The translations under genes and the position numbers were made by a program. Below, one piece after another: positions 15,940 through 26,795 of a stretch of 64,000 nt of DNA. The stretch is taken from positions 2,176,769 to 2,240,768 of the forward strand of contig NZ_VKKS01000001.1 in assembly GCF_019402645.1 (NCBI RefSeq), read 5' to 3'. The DNA is from Morganella morganii (GTDB taxonomy: Bacteria; Pseudomonadota; Gammaproteobacteria; Enterobacterales; Enterobacteriaceae). The notes below the pieces were generated by a model that did no database searches, was not told where the DNA came from, and saw nothing but the letters and a program-made list of their open reading frames with translations. Position 1 is the first letter of the stretch; every line of letters starts with the position of its first letter.

Positions 15940-18048
15940 TTATTTTTCCGGTTCAATATCCGGCCGCACAATCGGAAAGACCGGTAATGCATTAAGCAAC
16001 CTGCTGCCGTACCGTTTGGTCAGCAGGCGCTGGTCATAAATCACCACATCACCGTGACACTGATGGCTGCGGATCAGCCGTCCGACCTGCTGGATCAGCG
16101 TAAATGAAGCGCCCGGCAGGCTCTGTATTTCAAACGGATAGCGGTTCAGGGATTTCAGCCAGTCATTTTCCGTGATAATCACCGGGTTAGTGACCGGCGG
16201 AAACGCGATTTTATGGATATGCACCTGAGTCAGGTAATCCCCTTTCAGATCAAGTCCTTCTGCAAAAGAATGCAGACCGATCAGCACACTGTTCTGCCCG
16301 TCCCGTATCCGCTGACAATGGGTTTCCACCAGCCGGTAACGGGGCTGATCCCCCTGTACCAGCAGTTGCAGCCGTAAATCTGTCACATGGGTGAGAAAAA
16401 GATCCATCGCCCGCTGGCTGTTAAACAGTACCAGCATACCACGGTGTTCACCGGAGGCCAGTTGTGAACGGAAGTAACAAGCCATTTCCCCGATATGTGC
16501 GGCTTCATCCGCCGGTATCGGCTCATAATGCATTTTCGGGATAACCAAACGCCCCTGACGGCAGTGATCAAACGGGGAACCGAGCGCCACAAAGCGGTCA
16601 TCCGCTTTTTCACTCAGTCCGGTCATTTCCTGTAACCGGCTGAAACTGTTGAGTGACCGCAGTGTTGCCGAGGTCACCACAATATTCGGCACATTACGCC
16701 ATAACAAATGCCCGAGCTGTTCACTGACGCGGATCCCCGCGCAGTGAAACCAGAGATGAGACTGATTTTTTTCATAACGGCGGCTGAGCCATTTTGAGAC
16801 CGGCGCATGTGAAATTTCCGGCAGCGCCGCCAGACGCCACAATTTGGCACTGTTTTCCAGTGCACCGAGGAATTTTCCGGCTGTGAGAATAGCCCGGTGC
16901 AGACGGACAATATCCTGTTTTGCCGTCTGCTCGTTCAGGTCACTGAGTATTCCCTCAACCATACTGTGCAGAGCATCTGTCTGTTTTGACAATTGCAGAG
17001 CGGCAGCGGTCAGCGGCTCCGGCAATTCCCCGAGCGGAAACAGATAGTGCGGATCCGGCACCTGCTCCGGCAGCAGCGCCTGTGTGTACACCGCCACATC
17101 CCGGTACACATCCGACATCGCTTCAAGGTGTTTTTGCAGACGCGCGCTGTCTGCCAGTTTCGGCGGTTTTACCGGACGGAATTGTTGCAGATACTGCGTG
17201 ACAAAGCGGGAAAGGTTATCCAGTTGCGCCCGGAGAGACACCAGCGTGATATCCCCTTCCACTTCCAGAGAATCACGGGCCACATCAGCAATATGGTGCC
17301 CTTCATCCAGCACCAGCAGCAGTTTTTTACTTTCCGGCAGGACAGATTCATTCTCCATTGCCGCCATCACCAGCGCATGGTTGGCAACCACCACATCCAC
17401 ACTTTCAATTTCGCGCCGCGCCAGGAAAAACGGACAGCGTGAGTAATACTGACAGTTGCGCCCGAGACAACTGAGTTTATCGGTGCTGATTTTGCGCCAC
17501 AGGCTGTCCGGAATGGATGTTTTGTGATGATCCCGCAGGCCGTCCCAGCCGAAAGAGGTAAAATCATTCTGCAACTGCCGCACGGTATCCCGTTCAGAGG
17601 CTGTTGCCACATCCGCTTTATCTTCCGGCAGCAGCATCAGGTCAATCTGTTCGCCTTCCGCTGCACCGATCACGGCCATATTACGCGGACAAACATAGCG
17701 GCCGCGCCCAAATGCCCCGGTAAAACGCAGGTCAGGGATAATTTTTGCCAGCAGCGGCAAATCTTTGCTGTAGATTTGATCCTGCAACGCCACATTGGCT
17801 GTGCTGATCACCAGCAGCTTTTGCTGTTCCCGCGCCACCGCAATGCCGGGGATCAGATAAGATAGGGTTTTTCCCACCCCGGTCGGGGCTTCAATCACCA
17901 GATGACGCCCTTCATCACCCGCCATCGTCCGGGCAACCTGCGCGATCATTTCCCGCTGCGGGGCACGCGGAACAAAGCCGTCAATCTGCTCCGGCAGGGC
18001 TTTGTACCAGGCGCTGATTTGTTGTTTGACGGTCGCGGAAAGGGGCAT
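15940..18048 (-). CDS. dinG: ATP-dependent DNA helicase DinG
   Basis: DinG is a 5'-3' superfamily 2 helicase of the XPD type that resolves R-loops and other structures and is damage-inducible in E. coli. It is 702 residues (716 in E. coli). Walker A is EAPTGVGKTLSYLIPG near residue 50. The iron-sulfur cysteines are in RYVCPRN and CLGRNCQYYSRCPFF. The DEGH box is near 248, and the last motif QQVGRLIRS is near 660. A LexA-like box lies directly before the ATG. It is convergent with the chaperone gene. Confidence 0.95.
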   Translation of the reverse strand: MPLSATVKQQISAWYKALPEQIDGFVPRAPQREMIAQVARTMAGDEGRHLVIEAPTGVGKTLSYLIPGIAVAREQQKLLVISTANVALQDQIYSKDLPLLAKIIPDLRFTGAFGRGRYVCPRNMAVIGAAEGEQIDLMLLPEDKADVATASERDTVRQLQNDFTSFGWDGLRDHHKTSIPDSLWRKISTDKLSCLGRNCQYYSRCPFFLARREIESVDVVVANHALVMAAMENESVLPESKKLLLVLDEGHHIADVARDSLEVEGDITLVSLRAQLDNLSRFVTQYLQQFRPVKPPKLADSARLQKHLEAMSDVYRDVAVYTQALLPEQVPDPHYLFPLGELPEPLTAAALQLSKQTDALHSMVEGILSDLNEQTAKQDIVRLHRAILTAGKFLGALENSAKLWRLAALPEISHAPVSKWLSRRYEKNQSHLWFHCAGIRVSEQLGHLLWRNVPNIVVTSATLRSLNSFSRLQEMTGLSEKADDRFVALGSPFDHCRQGRLVIPKMHYEPIPADEAAHIGEMACYFRSQLASGEHRGMLVLFNSQRAMDLFLTHVTDLRLQLLVQGDQPRYRLVETHCQRIRDGQNSVLIGLHSFAEGLDLKGDYLTQVHIHKIAFPPVTNPVIITENDWLKSLNRYPFEIQSLPGASFTLIQQVGRLIRSHQCHGDVVIYDQRLLTKRYGSRLLNALPVFPIVRPDIEPEK

Positions 18049-18059
18049 CAGAAAAACCT

Positions 18060-18075
18060 ATGGATAAATAAACAG
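18060..18075 (-). promoter_or_regulatory. Probable LexA box of dinG
   Basis: Read on the minus strand the site is CTGTTTATTTATCCAT, which keeps the CTG half and AT-rich core of the CTG-N10-CAG consensus but ends CAT instead of CAG. It lies 12 bases upstream of the dinG ATG. dinG is a known SOS gene in E. coli. Confidence 0.55.
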
Positions 18076-18234
18076 GGTGCTATTGTTTCACACTACAGAA
18101 AAAAAATCAGCATGTCCGGGCCGTTACCGCTCATTTTCTGCATACGGTTACTTCAATAGTTTGTTACAATTAATCAACATAGCCCCGGATTTATCCGGCA
18201 GACAGGCTCCATCAGATAAGACCAGAATACATCT

Positions 18235-18384
18235 ATGAAGAAATTATTGATTATTTTCATTTTTATTTTTGCTTTCGGCTCCCTCGGCGGCGTTTTTCTT
18301 GCCGGAATGAATATGTATAATCGTTCGGTTGCTCCTGAAACTCCATCCACGGCGCAGGAAACGACCACCGGAGAAACCCGGTAA
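18235..18384 (+). CDS. Small single-span membrane protein
   Basis: This 49-residue frame starts MKKLLIIFIFIFAFGSLGG, a hydrophobic segment, followed by a short polar, threonine-rich tail (PSTAQETTTGETR). It ends 31 bases before sseA and may be co-transcribed with it. The ribosome site is weak and no family is recognised. The clean helix-then-tail composition favours a real gene. Confidence 0.55.
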   Translation: MKKLLIIFIFIFAFGSLGGVFLAGMNMYNRSVAPETPSTAQETTTGETR

Positions 18385-18415
18385 TACTCTGCGTCCTGCT
18401 AACGAGGTTATTGCG

Positions 18416-19255
18416 ATGTACCGAGACTATTTTGTGACAGCAGACTGGCTGCACACGCACCTGAATGACGAAAATCTTGTCGTGCTCGATGTCAGCAAAG
18501 CACCACCCGTTCAGCCCGCAGATTGCCATCAGTTGTGGCTTGAGCGCCATATACCGGGCGCTCACTATTTTGATCAGGATAAAGTCGCTGATCTTTCCTC
18601 TCCGCTGCCGCATATGCTGCCGTCACCGGATGTGTTCGCACAGGCCGCCGGTGAACTGGGGATTGATAATGACACCATGGTGATTATTTATGATCAGGGT
18701 AACCTGTTCTCCGCGCCGCGGGCCTGGTGGACACTGAAAACCTTCGGTGTGAAAAATCTGCGTATTTTACAGGGCGGACTCAGCGCCTGGGTCAGTGCCG
18801 GTTATGCCACCGAAAGCGGCGAACTCCCGTTGCCGCAGGCAAAAACCTTTGTACCGGAGTTTCAGCGTCATAATGCGGTAAATAAAGATGATGTGCTGCT
18901 GGCGATTACTGACCCGGAAATTCAGATTGTCGATGCCCGTTCCGCTGACCGTTTTCAGGCACTGGCACCGGATCCGCGTCCCGGCGTGCGTTCCGGCCAT
19001 ATTCCGGGCAGTTGCAATGTGCCGTGGAATACCCTGGTGGAAAACGGGGTCTTCAGATCCCCGGCTCAGATTCAGCAGGTGTTCCGTGATGCCGGGGTGG
19101 ATTTAAGCAAATACCTCGTGGTGTCCTGCGGTTCCGGTATGACCGCCGCTGTGCTACTGCTGGCTCTGACACTCACCGGCCACCAGAATGTCCGTCTGTA
19201 TGACGGTTCATGGGCGGAATGGGGCGGTTCAGATTCCCTGCCGATCGAACCATAA
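18416..19255 (+). CDS. sseA: 3-mercaptopyruvate sulfurtransferase
   Basis: SseA moves sulfur from 3-mercaptopyruvate to thiol acceptors or cyanide in the cytoplasm. The 279-residue protein has two rhodanese domains. The C-terminal one carries the active-site loop SCGSGMTAAV near residue 238, close to CGSGVTA in E. coli. The inactive N-terminal domain contains HIPGAHYFDQD near 46. ATG 18416 follows AACGAGG. A strong bidirectional terminator follows the stop. Confidence 0.95.
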   Translation: MYRDYFVTADWLHTHLNDENLVVLDVSKAPPVQPADCHQLWLERHIPGAHYFDQDKVADLSSPLPHMLPSPDVFAQAAGELGIDNDTMVIIYDQGNLFSAPRAWWTLKTFGVKNLRILQGGLSAWVSAGYATESGELPLPQAKTFVPEFQRHNAVNKDDVLLAITDPEIQIVDARSADRFQALAPDPRPGVRSGHIPGSCNVPWNTLVENGVFRSPAQIQQVFRDAGVDLSKYLVVSCGSGMTAAVLLLALTLTGHQNVRLYDGSWAEWGGSDSLPIEP

Positions 19256-19292
19256 AAAAATGCCGGAGCGCGTCAGCGGCTCCGGCATTTTT
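19256..19292. terminator. Bidirectional terminator between sseA and glsB-like gene
   Basis: AAAATGCCGGAGC pairs with GCTCCGGCATTTT over a 9-base loop, with A and T runs on both sides. It can serve both convergent genes. Confidence 0.9.
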
Positions 19293-19310
19293 AAATCTGT
19301 TATGCGGCTG

Positions 19311-19559
19311 TCAGCCGGCAAACTTCCCGGCGAGAAACAGCACCACCATCGCACCAATAACCGCCACCACAAAACTACCGAAATTAAACCCGTCAACCCG
19401 GCCTTTGCCGAAGAAAACACTGATATAACCCCCGACAACAGCACCGACGACCCCTAATATAATGGTCATAATAATCCCGATACTGTAGGTTCCGGGCATA
19501 ATCCACTTCGCCAGCACACCTGCAATCAAACCAAAAATAATCCAGGACAGAAAATTCAT
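19311..19559 (-). CDS. GlsB/YeaQ/YmgE-family membrane stress protein
   Basis: This 82-residue protein has three predicted helices and many glycines (GLIAGVLAKWIMPG, GVVGAVVGGYI, VIGAMVVLFLAGKFAG). It matches the transglycosylase-associated/GlsB family, whose members respond to acid or osmotic stress in enterobacteria with unknown biochemical role. AGGAGG precedes the ATG. It is probably monocistronic. Confidence 0.9.
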   Translation of the reverse strand: MNFLSWIIFGLIAGVLAKWIMPGTYSIGIIMTIILGVVGAVVGGYISVFFGKGRVDGFNFGSFVVAVIGAMVVLFLAGKFAG

Positions 19560-19643
19560 TACTACCTCCTGCTGTATTAACGGGTTAAGAAAAAATCCGG
19601 CTCACCTGTCAATTAAAGTGTCATATGGCAAAAAAAGCAAATT

Positions 19644-20600
19644 TTATGCGCCCTGAGCCCGGGCAATCGCCTGTGCAATCGCCTGTGCAATCGATGCAGA
19701 GTCTTTCAGCGGACGGATCACCGCAAAGAGTTCATCCGCTTCCTGCGGATAGGCTTTATGCAGATAGCTGAACCACTGTTTAATACGCGCCACATGGTAC
19801 AGCCCGGTATCACCCTGTTTTTCCAGTTGTGTGTAGCGATGCAGCAATGCCACAACATCCGGCCATGGCATAAAGGGCGCATTGTGTTTGATCACCCGGC
19901 TCAGGTTCGGCACATTGAGCGCCCCGCGCCCGAGCATCACTGCATCACACCCGGTCACGGCCAGACATTGCTGAGCACTCTGCCGGTCCCGGACCTCGCC
20001 GTTGGCAATCACCGGAATGGAGAGCCGCTGACAGATAGCGGCGATCGCCGGCCAGTCAATCAGATCCGCGCGATATCCCGCCTCTTTGGTGCGCCCGTGT
20101 ACTGTGATCTCTGTTGCCCCGCCCTGTGCTACCGCATCAGCTATTTCAAACTGATGTGCATTGCTGCTCCAGCCGAGCCGCACTTTCACAGACACCGGCA
20201 GATGCGCCGGAACCGCTTCACGGATAGCTTTGGTGCCCTGATAAATCAGTTCCGGGTCTTTCAGCAGTGTCGCCCCGCCGCCGCTGCCGTTCACTGTTTT
20301 GGACGGACAGCCGCAGTTGAGATCCACACCGTGCGAACCGAGTTCAGCCGCCCGCGCCGCATTTTCCGCCAGCCACTGCGGGAACTGCCCCAGCAACTGG
20401 ATCCGCACCGGCGTGCCGGATTCAGTCAGGCCGCCGTGTTCCAGTTCAGGACAGAGACGGAAAAACAGTTTCTCCGGCAGCAGCATATCCACCACGCGGA
20501 CAAACTCGGTGATACAGAGATCATAATCATTCACCGCCGTCAGCAGTTGGCGGACAAGGGGGTCTAAGACCCCCTGCATCGGTGCTAAAAGGACACGCAT
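19644..20600 (-). CDS. dusC: tRNA-dihydrouridine(16) synthase
   Basis: DusC uses FMN and NADPH to reduce U16 of tRNAs. The catalytic cysteine lies in [15 protein letters not shown] near residue 98. The flavin and phosphate-binding blocks are APMQGVLD at the N-terminus and IANGEVRD with [12 protein letters not shown] near 200-230. It is 318 residues, close to E. coli DusC (315). The C-terminus carries a short Ala-Ile repeat ([12 protein letters not shown]) from a 12-base tandem repeat. It starts 12 bases after rhlE stops and is probably co-transcribed. Confidence 0.93.
   Translation of the reverse strand: MRVLLAPMQGVLDPLVRQLLTAVNDYDLCITEFVRVVDMLLPEKLFFRLCPELEHGGLTESGTPVRIQLLGQFPQWLAENAARAAELGSHGVDLNCGCPSKTVNGSGGGATLLKDPELIYQGTKAIREAVPAHLPVSVKVRLGWSSNAHQFEIADAVAQGGATEITVHGRTKEAGYRADLIDWPAIAAICQRLSIPVIANGEVRDRQSAQQCLAVTGCDAVMLGRGALNVPNLSRVIKHNAPFMPWPDVVALLHRYTQLEKQGDTGLYHVARIKQWFSYLHKAYPQEADELFAVIRPLKDSASIAQAIAQAIARAQGA
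19663..19693. repeat. 12-bp tandem repeat in the 3' end of dusC
   Basis: The unit CAATCGCCTGTG occurs twice and is followed by a third partial copy (CAATCG). It encodes the repeated AQAI near the DusC C-terminus and keeps the frame. Confidence 0.7.
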
Positions 20601-20612
20601 GAGCCGGTTCCG

Positions 20613-21959
20613 TTATTTGCCCCGGTTACCCCACGGGCTGCCGGAATCGCTGTTACCGGAACGCGGTTTGTGCTGACGCGGACGTGGCGGGCGTTTGTCG
20701 CCGCCACCGCTGTTACCGCGGCCTTCGGCGCTGCGACCCTGCCCGCCCTGATGTCCGCCGCCGGAACGGCCGTTGCCGCCGCGGCCCTGTTTTGGTTTCC
20801 GGATAGGTTCGGCTTTGATGGACGGATCAGGATCGTAGCCCGGTTCAGCCATCCGTTCGATTGACTTTTTCAGCAGTTTTTCAATGTCGCGTAATAAATC
20901 ATGCTCATCGATACATACCAGTGATAACGCCAGACCGGTGGCATCCGCACGCCCGGTGCGGCCGATACGGTGGACATAATCTTCCGCCACATTCGGCAGT
21001 TCATAGTTCACAACATACGGCAGCTGTTCGATATCCAGACCGCGGGCCGCGATATCGGTCGCCACCAGAGCACGGATAGCGCCGCTTTTGAAATCTGCCA
21101 GTGCGCGGGTTCGTGCGCCCTGGGATTTGTTGCCGTGAATAGCTGCCGCTTTAATACCGCTGCCGTTGAGGAATTCCGCCAGACGGTTAGCACCGTGTTT
21201 GGTGCGGGTGAAAATCAGTACCTGCTCCCAGTTATCGCGGCCAATCAGGTGCGCCAGCAGTTCGGCTTTGCGTTTTTTATCCACCAGGTGAACAAACTGC
21301 GTAACCTGCTGCGAGGCACTGTTGCGCGGGGAAACTTCCACCGTCACCGGATTATTCAGAATGGTATTCGCCAGTGTTTTGATACCATTGGAGAATGTCG
21401 CGGAAAACAGCAAATTCTGACGTTTTACCGGTAATTTTTTGATAACACGGCGGATATCATGGATAAAGCCCATATCCAGCATACGGTCCGCTTCATCCAG
21501 CACCAGAATTTCGACTTTGGATAAATCCACAGCATTCTGATGTTCCAGATCCAGCAGACGGCCCGGCGTGGCAATCAGGATGTCCACGCCGCCGCGCAGT
21601 TTCATCATCTGCGGGTTGATGCTTACCCCGCCGAACACCACCAGCGAACGGGTCCGCAAATGACGGCTGTACTCGCGGACGTTTTCGCCGATCTGAGCGG
21701 CCAGTTCGCGGGTCGGAGAAAGAATCAGCGCGCGTACCGGACGCCCGCCGCCTTTGCGCGGATTATCCTGTAAATATTGCAGGATAGGTAAGGTAAAACC
21801 GGCGGTTTTTCCTGTACCGGTTTGTGCGCTGGCTAATAAGTCATGTCCGGCGAGAACCTGCGGAATGGCCTGCATCTGAATCGGGGTCGGATGTTCGTAG
21901 CCCATCTCTGCGACGGCCTTCTGAATTTCCGGGCATAATGGTAATGATGAAAAACTCAT
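20613..21959 (-). CDS. rhlE: ATP-dependent RNA helicase RhlE
   Basis: RhlE is a DEAD-box helicase involved in ribosome maturation and RNA turnover. The 448-residue protein shows the Q motif ([16 protein letters not shown]), [28 protein letters not shown] and [13 protein letters not shown]. The last 80 residues are basic and rich in Gly, Arg and Pro ([17 protein letters not shown]), a typical disordered RNA-binding tail. It is divergent from cecR, as in E. coli. Confidence 0.96.
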   Translation of the reverse strand: MSFSSLPLCPEIQKAVAEMGYEHPTPIQMQAIPQVLAGHDLLASAQTGTGKTAGFTLPILQYLQDNPRKGGGRPVRALILSPTRELAAQIGENVREYSRHLRTRSLVVFGGVSINPQMMKLRGGVDILIATPGRLLDLEHQNAVDLSKVEILVLDEADRMLDMGFIHDIRRVIKKLPVKRQNLLFSATFSNGIKTLANTILNNPVTVEVSPRNSASQQVTQFVHLVDKKRKAELLAHLIGRDNWEQVLIFTRTKHGANRLAEFLNGSGIKAAAIHGNKSQGARTRALADFKSGAIRALVATDIAARGLDIEQLPYVVNYELPNVAEDYVHRIGRTGRADATGLALSLVCIDEHDLLRDIEKLLKKSIERMAEPGYDPDPSIKAEPIRKPKQGRGGNGRSGGGHQGGQGRSAEGRGNSGGGDKRPPRPRQHKPRSGNSDSGSPWGNRGK

Positions 21960-22120
21960 GAATTGTTAAGACTCCGCCCCGGTCTGTTGTCTGCGGGGCC
22001 TGCTGATAATTGAATGTCGAAAATTAATCCGTCACTCCGGAAGAAATATCGATAAAATACGTCTGTGATCAATCCGTTGCTTACTGCTCATTTACAACAG
22101 ATACTGATGAGCATACAGTT

Positions 22121-22132
22121 AATCATATGATT
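22121..22132. promoter_or_regulatory. Palindrome upstream of cecR, candidate CecR operator
   Basis: AATCATATGATT is a perfect 12-base palindrome (nearly 16 with flanks) in the rhlE-cecR divergent region, 41 bases before the cecR ATG. TetR-family regulators usually bind palindromes beside their own gene, and E. coli CecR is reported to regulate both cecR-ybhGFSR and rhlE. The assignment is inference. Confidence 0.45.
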
Positions 22133-22173
22133 GATCTCTCGTTTATGCCGACACACCCATAAGGATATACGCC

Positions 22174-22860
22174 ATGTCAGTCAATACGACTAATACGCCG
22201 CGAGGCGAACAAGCCAAACTGGCTTTACTGGAAGCCGCTATTGAGATTTTCGGACTGAACGGCCCAAATAGTGCCACTACTCGCCAGATTGCACAACGTG
22301 CGGATCAAAATATCGCAGCTATTGCTTATTATTTCGGCTCAAAAGACGGACTATATCTGGCCGTTGCACAGCATATTGCCGACATTATCCGTGATGAATT
22401 CCGTCCTGTCATTGAAGAAATTGATTTGTTTCTGGCCGGCCCCTCCGGCGAACAGGATGAAACCCGCTGTTTACAGCTGATTGAGCTGAGTTTTCTCGCC
22501 TATAATGAATTAGCGCTGAAGAAAAGTAATATTAATATCAGCCGGATTATGTCGCGCGAACAGTTGATACCGACCAAAGCATACACGCTTATTCACGAAC
22601 AGGCGCTGTCAGCCATTTTTACCCGCCAGGCCAGACTGGTCGCCCGTTATACCGGGCTGCCGGACGGACATATTAATACCCTGATCCATACTCACGCCCT
22701 GATGGGTGAAATTTTGTCTTTCCGCCTGGCACGGGAAAACCTGCTGCGCCAGACCGGCTGGGATAATATCGGCCCGAAAGAGTATGACATGATCAACAAT
22801 GTGCTGCGGGAACATATCCGACTGCTGCTCAGCGGATTAAAACAGCATTACCGGAACTGA
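22174..22860 (+). CDS. cecR: TetR-family regulator CecR
   Basis: CecR (YbiH) is a TetR repressor linked in E. coli to sensitivity to cefoperazone and chloramphenicol. It controls the ybhGFSR exporter. The N-terminal helix-turn-helix is visible as FGLNGPNSATTRQIAQRADQ then IAAIAYYFGSKDGLY, residues 28-66. The ligand domain fills the rest of its 228 residues. AAGGATA lies before the ATG. It heads the operon cecR-ybhG-ybhF-ybhS-ybhR. Confidence 0.93.
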   Translation: MSVNTTNTPRGEQAKLALLEAAIEIFGLNGPNSATTRQIAQRADQNIAAIAYYFGSKDGLYLAVAQHIADIIRDEFRPVIEEIDLFLAGPSGEQDETRCLQLIELSFLAYNELALKKSNINISRIMSREQLIPTKAYTLIHEQALSAIFTRQARLVARYTGLPDGHINTLIHTHALMGEILSFRLARENLLRQTGWDNIGPKEYDMINNVLREHIRLLLSGLKQHYRN

Positions 22861-22898
22861 TACACCGCTGTCTCTGATAACTCACCAGGAATCAATTC

Positions 22899-23897
22899 AT
22901 GAAACCAATGAAAAAAGCCGGGATATTTATCATTATACTGATTCTGCTGGCTGGTGCCGGCGGATGGTACTGGTGGGAGTCACGCCCGTCCGGGCCAGCT
23001 CTGCTGTATGGTAATGTGGATATCCGGACGGTAAATCTTGGTTTTCGTGTCAGCGGCAAACTGCAATCCCTGAATGCAGATGAAGGGGCAACAGTACGGC
23101 CCGGAGAGCTGCTGGGTACGCTGGATGATGCATCATACCGCCACGCCCTGCTGAAAGCAGAAGGGATGCGGGACAGCGCACAGGCAGCATTACTGCTTAT
23201 GGAAACCGGCTACCGGCCGGAAGAAATCGCACAGGCAAAAGCCGATGTTGCCCGTAATACCGCCGCAGCGGAATTTGCCCGTCAGTTTTATCAGCGCCAG
23301 GCCGGGCTGATGAAGAGCCGGGCTATCTCCGCCAATGATCTGGAAAATGCCCGTAACCAGCGCAATCAGGCGGATGCGGCACTGAAAGCCTCACAGGACA
23401 AACTGAACCAGTTGGAAAACGGTTACCGCAAAGAAGAAATTGCAGAAGCACGCGGACAACTGAAGCAGGCCGAAGCTGCCGTGGAGCAGGCGCAGCTTGA
23501 TCTGGCAGATACCCGGCTGACCGCGCCGGCGGAAGGCACCATCCTGACCCGCGCCATTGAGCCCGGCACCATTTTACCGGCGGGCAGCACCGTGTTTACT
23601 CTGACACTGACCAATCCGGTGTGGGTACGGGCGTATGTCAGCGAAAGTGAGCTGGGGCAGGCACAGCCCGGCCGTAAAGTATTACTGGAAACCGACAGCC
23701 GCCCGGGAAAACCGTATCACGGGCATGTCGGTTTTGTCTCCCCGACCGCCGAATTTACCCCGAAATCCGTTGAAACACCGGCGCTGCGGACTGATCTGGT
23801 CTACCGTCTGCGCATTGTGGTGACTGATGCCGATCCGCTGCTGCGTCAGGGGATGCCGGTCACCATCCGCTTTGATACCGAAGAGCCGCAGCCGTAA
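22899..23897 (+). CDS. ybhG: HlyD-type membrane fusion protein YbhG
   Basis: YbhG is the periplasmic adaptor of the YbhFSR ABC exporter. The 332-residue protein has an N-terminal membrane anchor ([18 protein letters not shown]) and the barrel-sandwich start [18 protein letters not shown]. Next comes a long alpha-helical coiled-coil hairpin, about residues 85-200, rich in Ala, Gln and Glu. The domain closes with [20 protein letters not shown]. Similarity to E. coli YbhG is high throughout. It is followed by ybhF after 9 bases. Confidence 0.93.
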   Translation: MKPMKKAGIFIIILILLAGAGGWYWWESRPSGPALLYGNVDIRTVNLGFRVSGKLQSLNADEGATVRPGELLGTLDDASYRHALLKAEGMRDSAQAALLLMETGYRPEEIAQAKADVARNTAAAEFARQFYQRQAGLMKSRAISANDLENARNQRNQADAALKASQDKLNQLENGYRKEEIAEARGQLKQAEAAVEQAQLDLADTRLTAPAEGTILTRAIEPGTILPAGSTVFTLTLTNPVWVRAYVSESELGQAQPGRKVLLETDSRPGKPYHGHVGFVSPTAEFTPKSVETPALRTDLVYRLRIVVTDADPLLRQGMPVTIRFDTEEPQP

Positions 23898-23906
23898 GGA
23901 GAGACG

Positions 23907-25652
23907 ATGTCAGACATCACTATCTCCCTCAGCGCCGTCGAAAAGCACTTTCCCGGCCTTGATAATCCGGCGGTTGACCGGCTGACCACCACGATTCAGG
24001 GCGGCGGCGTGACAGGGCTTGCCGGGCCTGACGGTGCAGGGAAAACCACCCTCATCCGCATGCTGGCCGGATTACTGAAACCGGACAGCGGGGAGATCCG
24101 CGTAGCCGGGTATGATCCGGTTCATGACAGTGTTGCTCTGCGTGCGCAACTCGGTTATATGCCACAAAAATTCGGGCTGTATGAAGATCTGTCAGTAATG
24201 GAAAACCTTCGTTTATACGCCGAACTGCGCGGCCTGCCGCACCATGAACAACAGGCTGTTTTTGACCGCCTCCTGACCTTTACTGATCTGACCCGCTTTA
24301 CCGGCCGCATGGCGGGTAAACTCTCAGGCGGCATGAAACAGAAGCTCGGGCTGGCCTGTACGCTGCTCGGGCAACCGCAGGTGCTGCTGCTCGACGAACC
24401 GGGTGTGGGGGTCGATCCTATCGCACGCCGTGAATTATGGCGGATGGTGCACTCCCTCGCCGATGACGGCATGCTGATCCTCTGGAGCACCTCCTATCTG
24501 GATGAAGCAGAACAGTGCCGCGATGTGCTGCTGCTCAATCAGGGAAAAGTGCTCTATGAAGGCAAACCGGCACAACTGACCGAAACCATGGAAGGCCGTT
24601 CTTTCCTGCTGTCCGCCGCGCCCGGTGAACGCCGCCGCATCTTACAGGATGCATTGATTCAGCCGCAGGTTTCGGACGGTGTTATTCAGGGGTGTTATGT
24701 CCGGCTGATTGTGAAACCACAGGCAGATACCCGCCCCCTGCTCAGTGCGCTCAAGTGCCCTGATGAAGAACTGTTGCCCGCTAAACCCCGTTTTGAGGAT
24801 GCGTTTATTGATCTGCTCGGCGGCGGCCCCTCTCACCGCTCGCAACTGGCACAGATTATGCCGCAGATCCCGGCGGCACCGGATGAAACTGTGATTGAGG
24901 CGGTCAGTCTGACCAAAAAATTCGGTGATTTTGCCGCGACGGATCATGTGAATTTTCAGGTAAAACGCGGGGAAATTTTCGGCCTGCTCGGCCCGAACGG
25001 TGCGGGCAAATCCACCACTTTCAAAATGATGTGCGGCCTGATGATCCCCGGCAGCGGCCGCGCCCTGGTGCTGGGGCTGGATCTGAAAACCAGTTCTGCC
25101 AAAGCCCGCAGCCGTCTGGGTTATATGGCACAGAAATTTTCCCTCTACGGTAATCTGACTGTCGCTCAGAACCTGAAATTTTTCTCCGGCGCTTACGGGC
25201 TGCGCGGCAAAGCACAGCAGCAAAAAATCGATGATATGGTGAACGCCTTTAATTTCACCCCGATTCTGCGTCAGACCACCGAAGATTTACCGCCCGGTTT
25301 CAAACAGCGGCTGGCGCTGGCCTGCGCCCTGATGCATGAGCCGGATATTCTCTTTCTCGACGAACCCACTTCCGGCGTCGACCCGCTCACCCGCCGCGAA
25401 TTCTGGCTGCATATTAACGGCATGGTGGATAAAGGCGTGACAGTGATGGTGACCACTCACTTTATGGATGAGGCGGAATATTGTGACCGCATCGGGCTGG
25501 TCTATCACGGCAAGATCATTGCCGCCGGAACCCCTGATGAGCTGAAAGCCTCGGTGGCGGATGACTCACATCCGGACCCGTCAATGGAAGATGCTTTTAT
25601 CGGATTGGTTGAGGAGTATGACAAAAAAAGCGCACAGGAGGCCGCATCATGA
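23907..25652 (+). CDS. ybhF: Duplicated ABC ATPase YbhF
   Basis: YbhF powers the YbhFSR drug and cation exporter and carries two ATPase domains in 581 residues. Domain 1 has GPDGAGKTT near residue 39, signature [11 protein letters not shown] near 138 and [12 protein letters not shown]. Domain 2 has GPNGAGKST near 360, a degenerate signature [11 protein letters not shown] near 460 and [30 protein letters not shown] segment closes domain 2. The stop overlaps the ybhS ATG by four bases. Confidence 0.95.
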   Translation: MSDITISLSAVEKHFPGLDNPAVDRLTTTIQGGGVTGLAGPDGAGKTTLIRMLAGLLKPDSGEIRVAGYDPVHDSVALRAQLGYMPQKFGLYEDLSVMENLRLYAELRGLPHHEQQAVFDRLLTFTDLTRFTGRMAGKLSGGMKQKLGLACTLLGQPQVLLLDEPGVGVDPIARRELWRMVHSLADDGMLILWSTSYLDEAEQCRDVLLLNQGKVLYEGKPAQLTETMEGRSFLLSAAPGERRRILQDALIQPQVSDGVIQGCYVRLIVKPQADTRPLLSALKCPDEELLPAKPRFEDAFIDLLGGGPSHRSQLAQIMPQIPAAPDETVIEAVSLTKKFGDFAATDHVNFQVKRGEIFGLLGPNGAGKSTTFKMMCGLMIPGSGRALVLGLDLKTSSAKARSRLGYMAQKFSLYGNLTVAQNLKFFSGAYGLRGKAQQQKIDDMVNAFNFTPILRQTTEDLPPGFKQRLALACALMHEPDILFLDEPTSGVDPLTRREFWLHINGMVDKGVTVMVTTHFMDEAEYCDRIGLVYHGKIIAAGTPDELKASVADDSHPDPSMEDAFIGLVEEYDKKSAQEAAS

Positions 25653-26785
25653 CCGCACCTTCCGGTTTTTCATGGCGCCGCCTGCGGGCGCTGTGCATCA
25701 AAGAGAGTAAACAGATTGTCCGCGACCCGTCGAGTGCTCTGATCGCAATTGTTATCCCGCTGATTTTATTATTTATTTTCGGCTACGGCATTAACCTGGA
25801 TTCATCAAAACTGCGCCTCGGCATTCTGGTTAATCAGCAGAGTGAACCGGCGCGGGAGCTGATCCATGCCTTTACCGGCTCTCCGTTTATCGATGCCACC
25901 CTCAGTGATAACCGCCGTGAATTAATTGATAAACTCCAGGCGGGGCATATCCGCGGTATTGTGGTGATCCCGGCTGATTTTGACAAACGCCTTGCCCGTC
26001 AGGGTGATATCGCACAGATTCAGGTGATTACTGACGGTAGTGAGCCTAATACCGCCAACTTTGTACAGGGTTATGCCAGCGGCATCTGGCAAATCTGGCA
26101 GCAGCAACGCGCACAGGATCGGGGGATCAGCAGCGAGCCGCCTATTGATGTCCGGCTGCGCTACTGGTTTAATCCTGCCGCCATCAGCCAGCATTTTATT
26201 ATCCCGGGCGCTATCAGCATCATTATTACCGTGGTAGGCGCTATACTGACCTCACTGGTGGTGGCGCGGGAATGGGAGCGCGGCACCATGGAAGCCCTGC
26301 TCTCCACACAGGTGACCAAAACGGAGCTGCTGCTCTCCAAACTGCTGCCGTATCAGGTGCTCGGCAGTTTTGTGATGGTGCTGTGTATGGTGGTGACCGT
26401 GTATGTGCTGGATGTGCCGTATCACGGCTCGCTGTGGCTGCTGGCACTGGTGACCTCACTCTATCTCGCCACCGCGCTCGGTATGGGGCTGCTGATTTCC
26501 ACTGTGACCCGTAATCAGTTTAATGCCGCGATGATCTCACTGAATGCCGCATTTCTGCCTGCGATTATGCTGTCCGGTTTTGTATTTGAAATTGACAGTA
26601 TGCCTGTAGCGATACAGGTGGTGACCTATGTGATCCCGGCGCGCTATTTTGTGGAAAGCCTGCAAACACTGTTTCTGGCAGGTAATATTATGCCGGTAAT
26701 TATCAGCAATCTGCTGTTGCTGATCCTGTCTGCGATTGTGTTTATCGGCCTGACCGCCCTGAAAACCCGCCGCCGGCTCGATTAA
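25649..26785 (+). CDS. ybhS: ABC-2 type permease YbhS
   Basis: YbhS is one of two membrane subunits of the YbhFSR exporter. The 378-residue protein has one N-terminal helix ([17 protein letters not shown]) and then a large periplasmic domain. Five helices follow, starting with [20 protein letters not shown]. The conserved [21 protein letters not shown] loop, which couples to the ATPase, is near residue 207. It overlaps ybhF by four bases and precedes ybhR by ten. Confidence 0.94.
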   Translation: MTAPSGFSWRRLRALCIKESKQIVRDPSSALIAIVIPLILLFIFGYGINLDSSKLRLGILVNQQSEPARELIHAFTGSPFIDATLSDNRRELIDKLQAGHIRGIVVIPADFDKRLARQGDIAQIQVITDGSEPNTANFVQGYASGIWQIWQQQRAQDRGISSEPPIDVRLRYWFNPAAISQHFIIPGAISIIITVVGAILTSLVVAREWERGTMEALLSTQVTKTELLLSKLLPYQVLGSFVMVLCMVVTVYVLDVPYHGSLWLLALVTSLYLATALGMGLLISTVTRNQFNAAMISLNAAFLPAIMLSGFVFEIDSMPVAIQVVTYVIPARYFVESLQTLFLAGNIMPVIISNLLLLILSAIVFIGLTALKTRRRLD

Positions 26786-26795
26786 GGAGAAGCTC

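Noticed and set aside
19758-20567. 269-codon open frame opposite dusC
   Set aside because: It is antisense to conserved coding sequence and is explained by the codon pattern of dusC.
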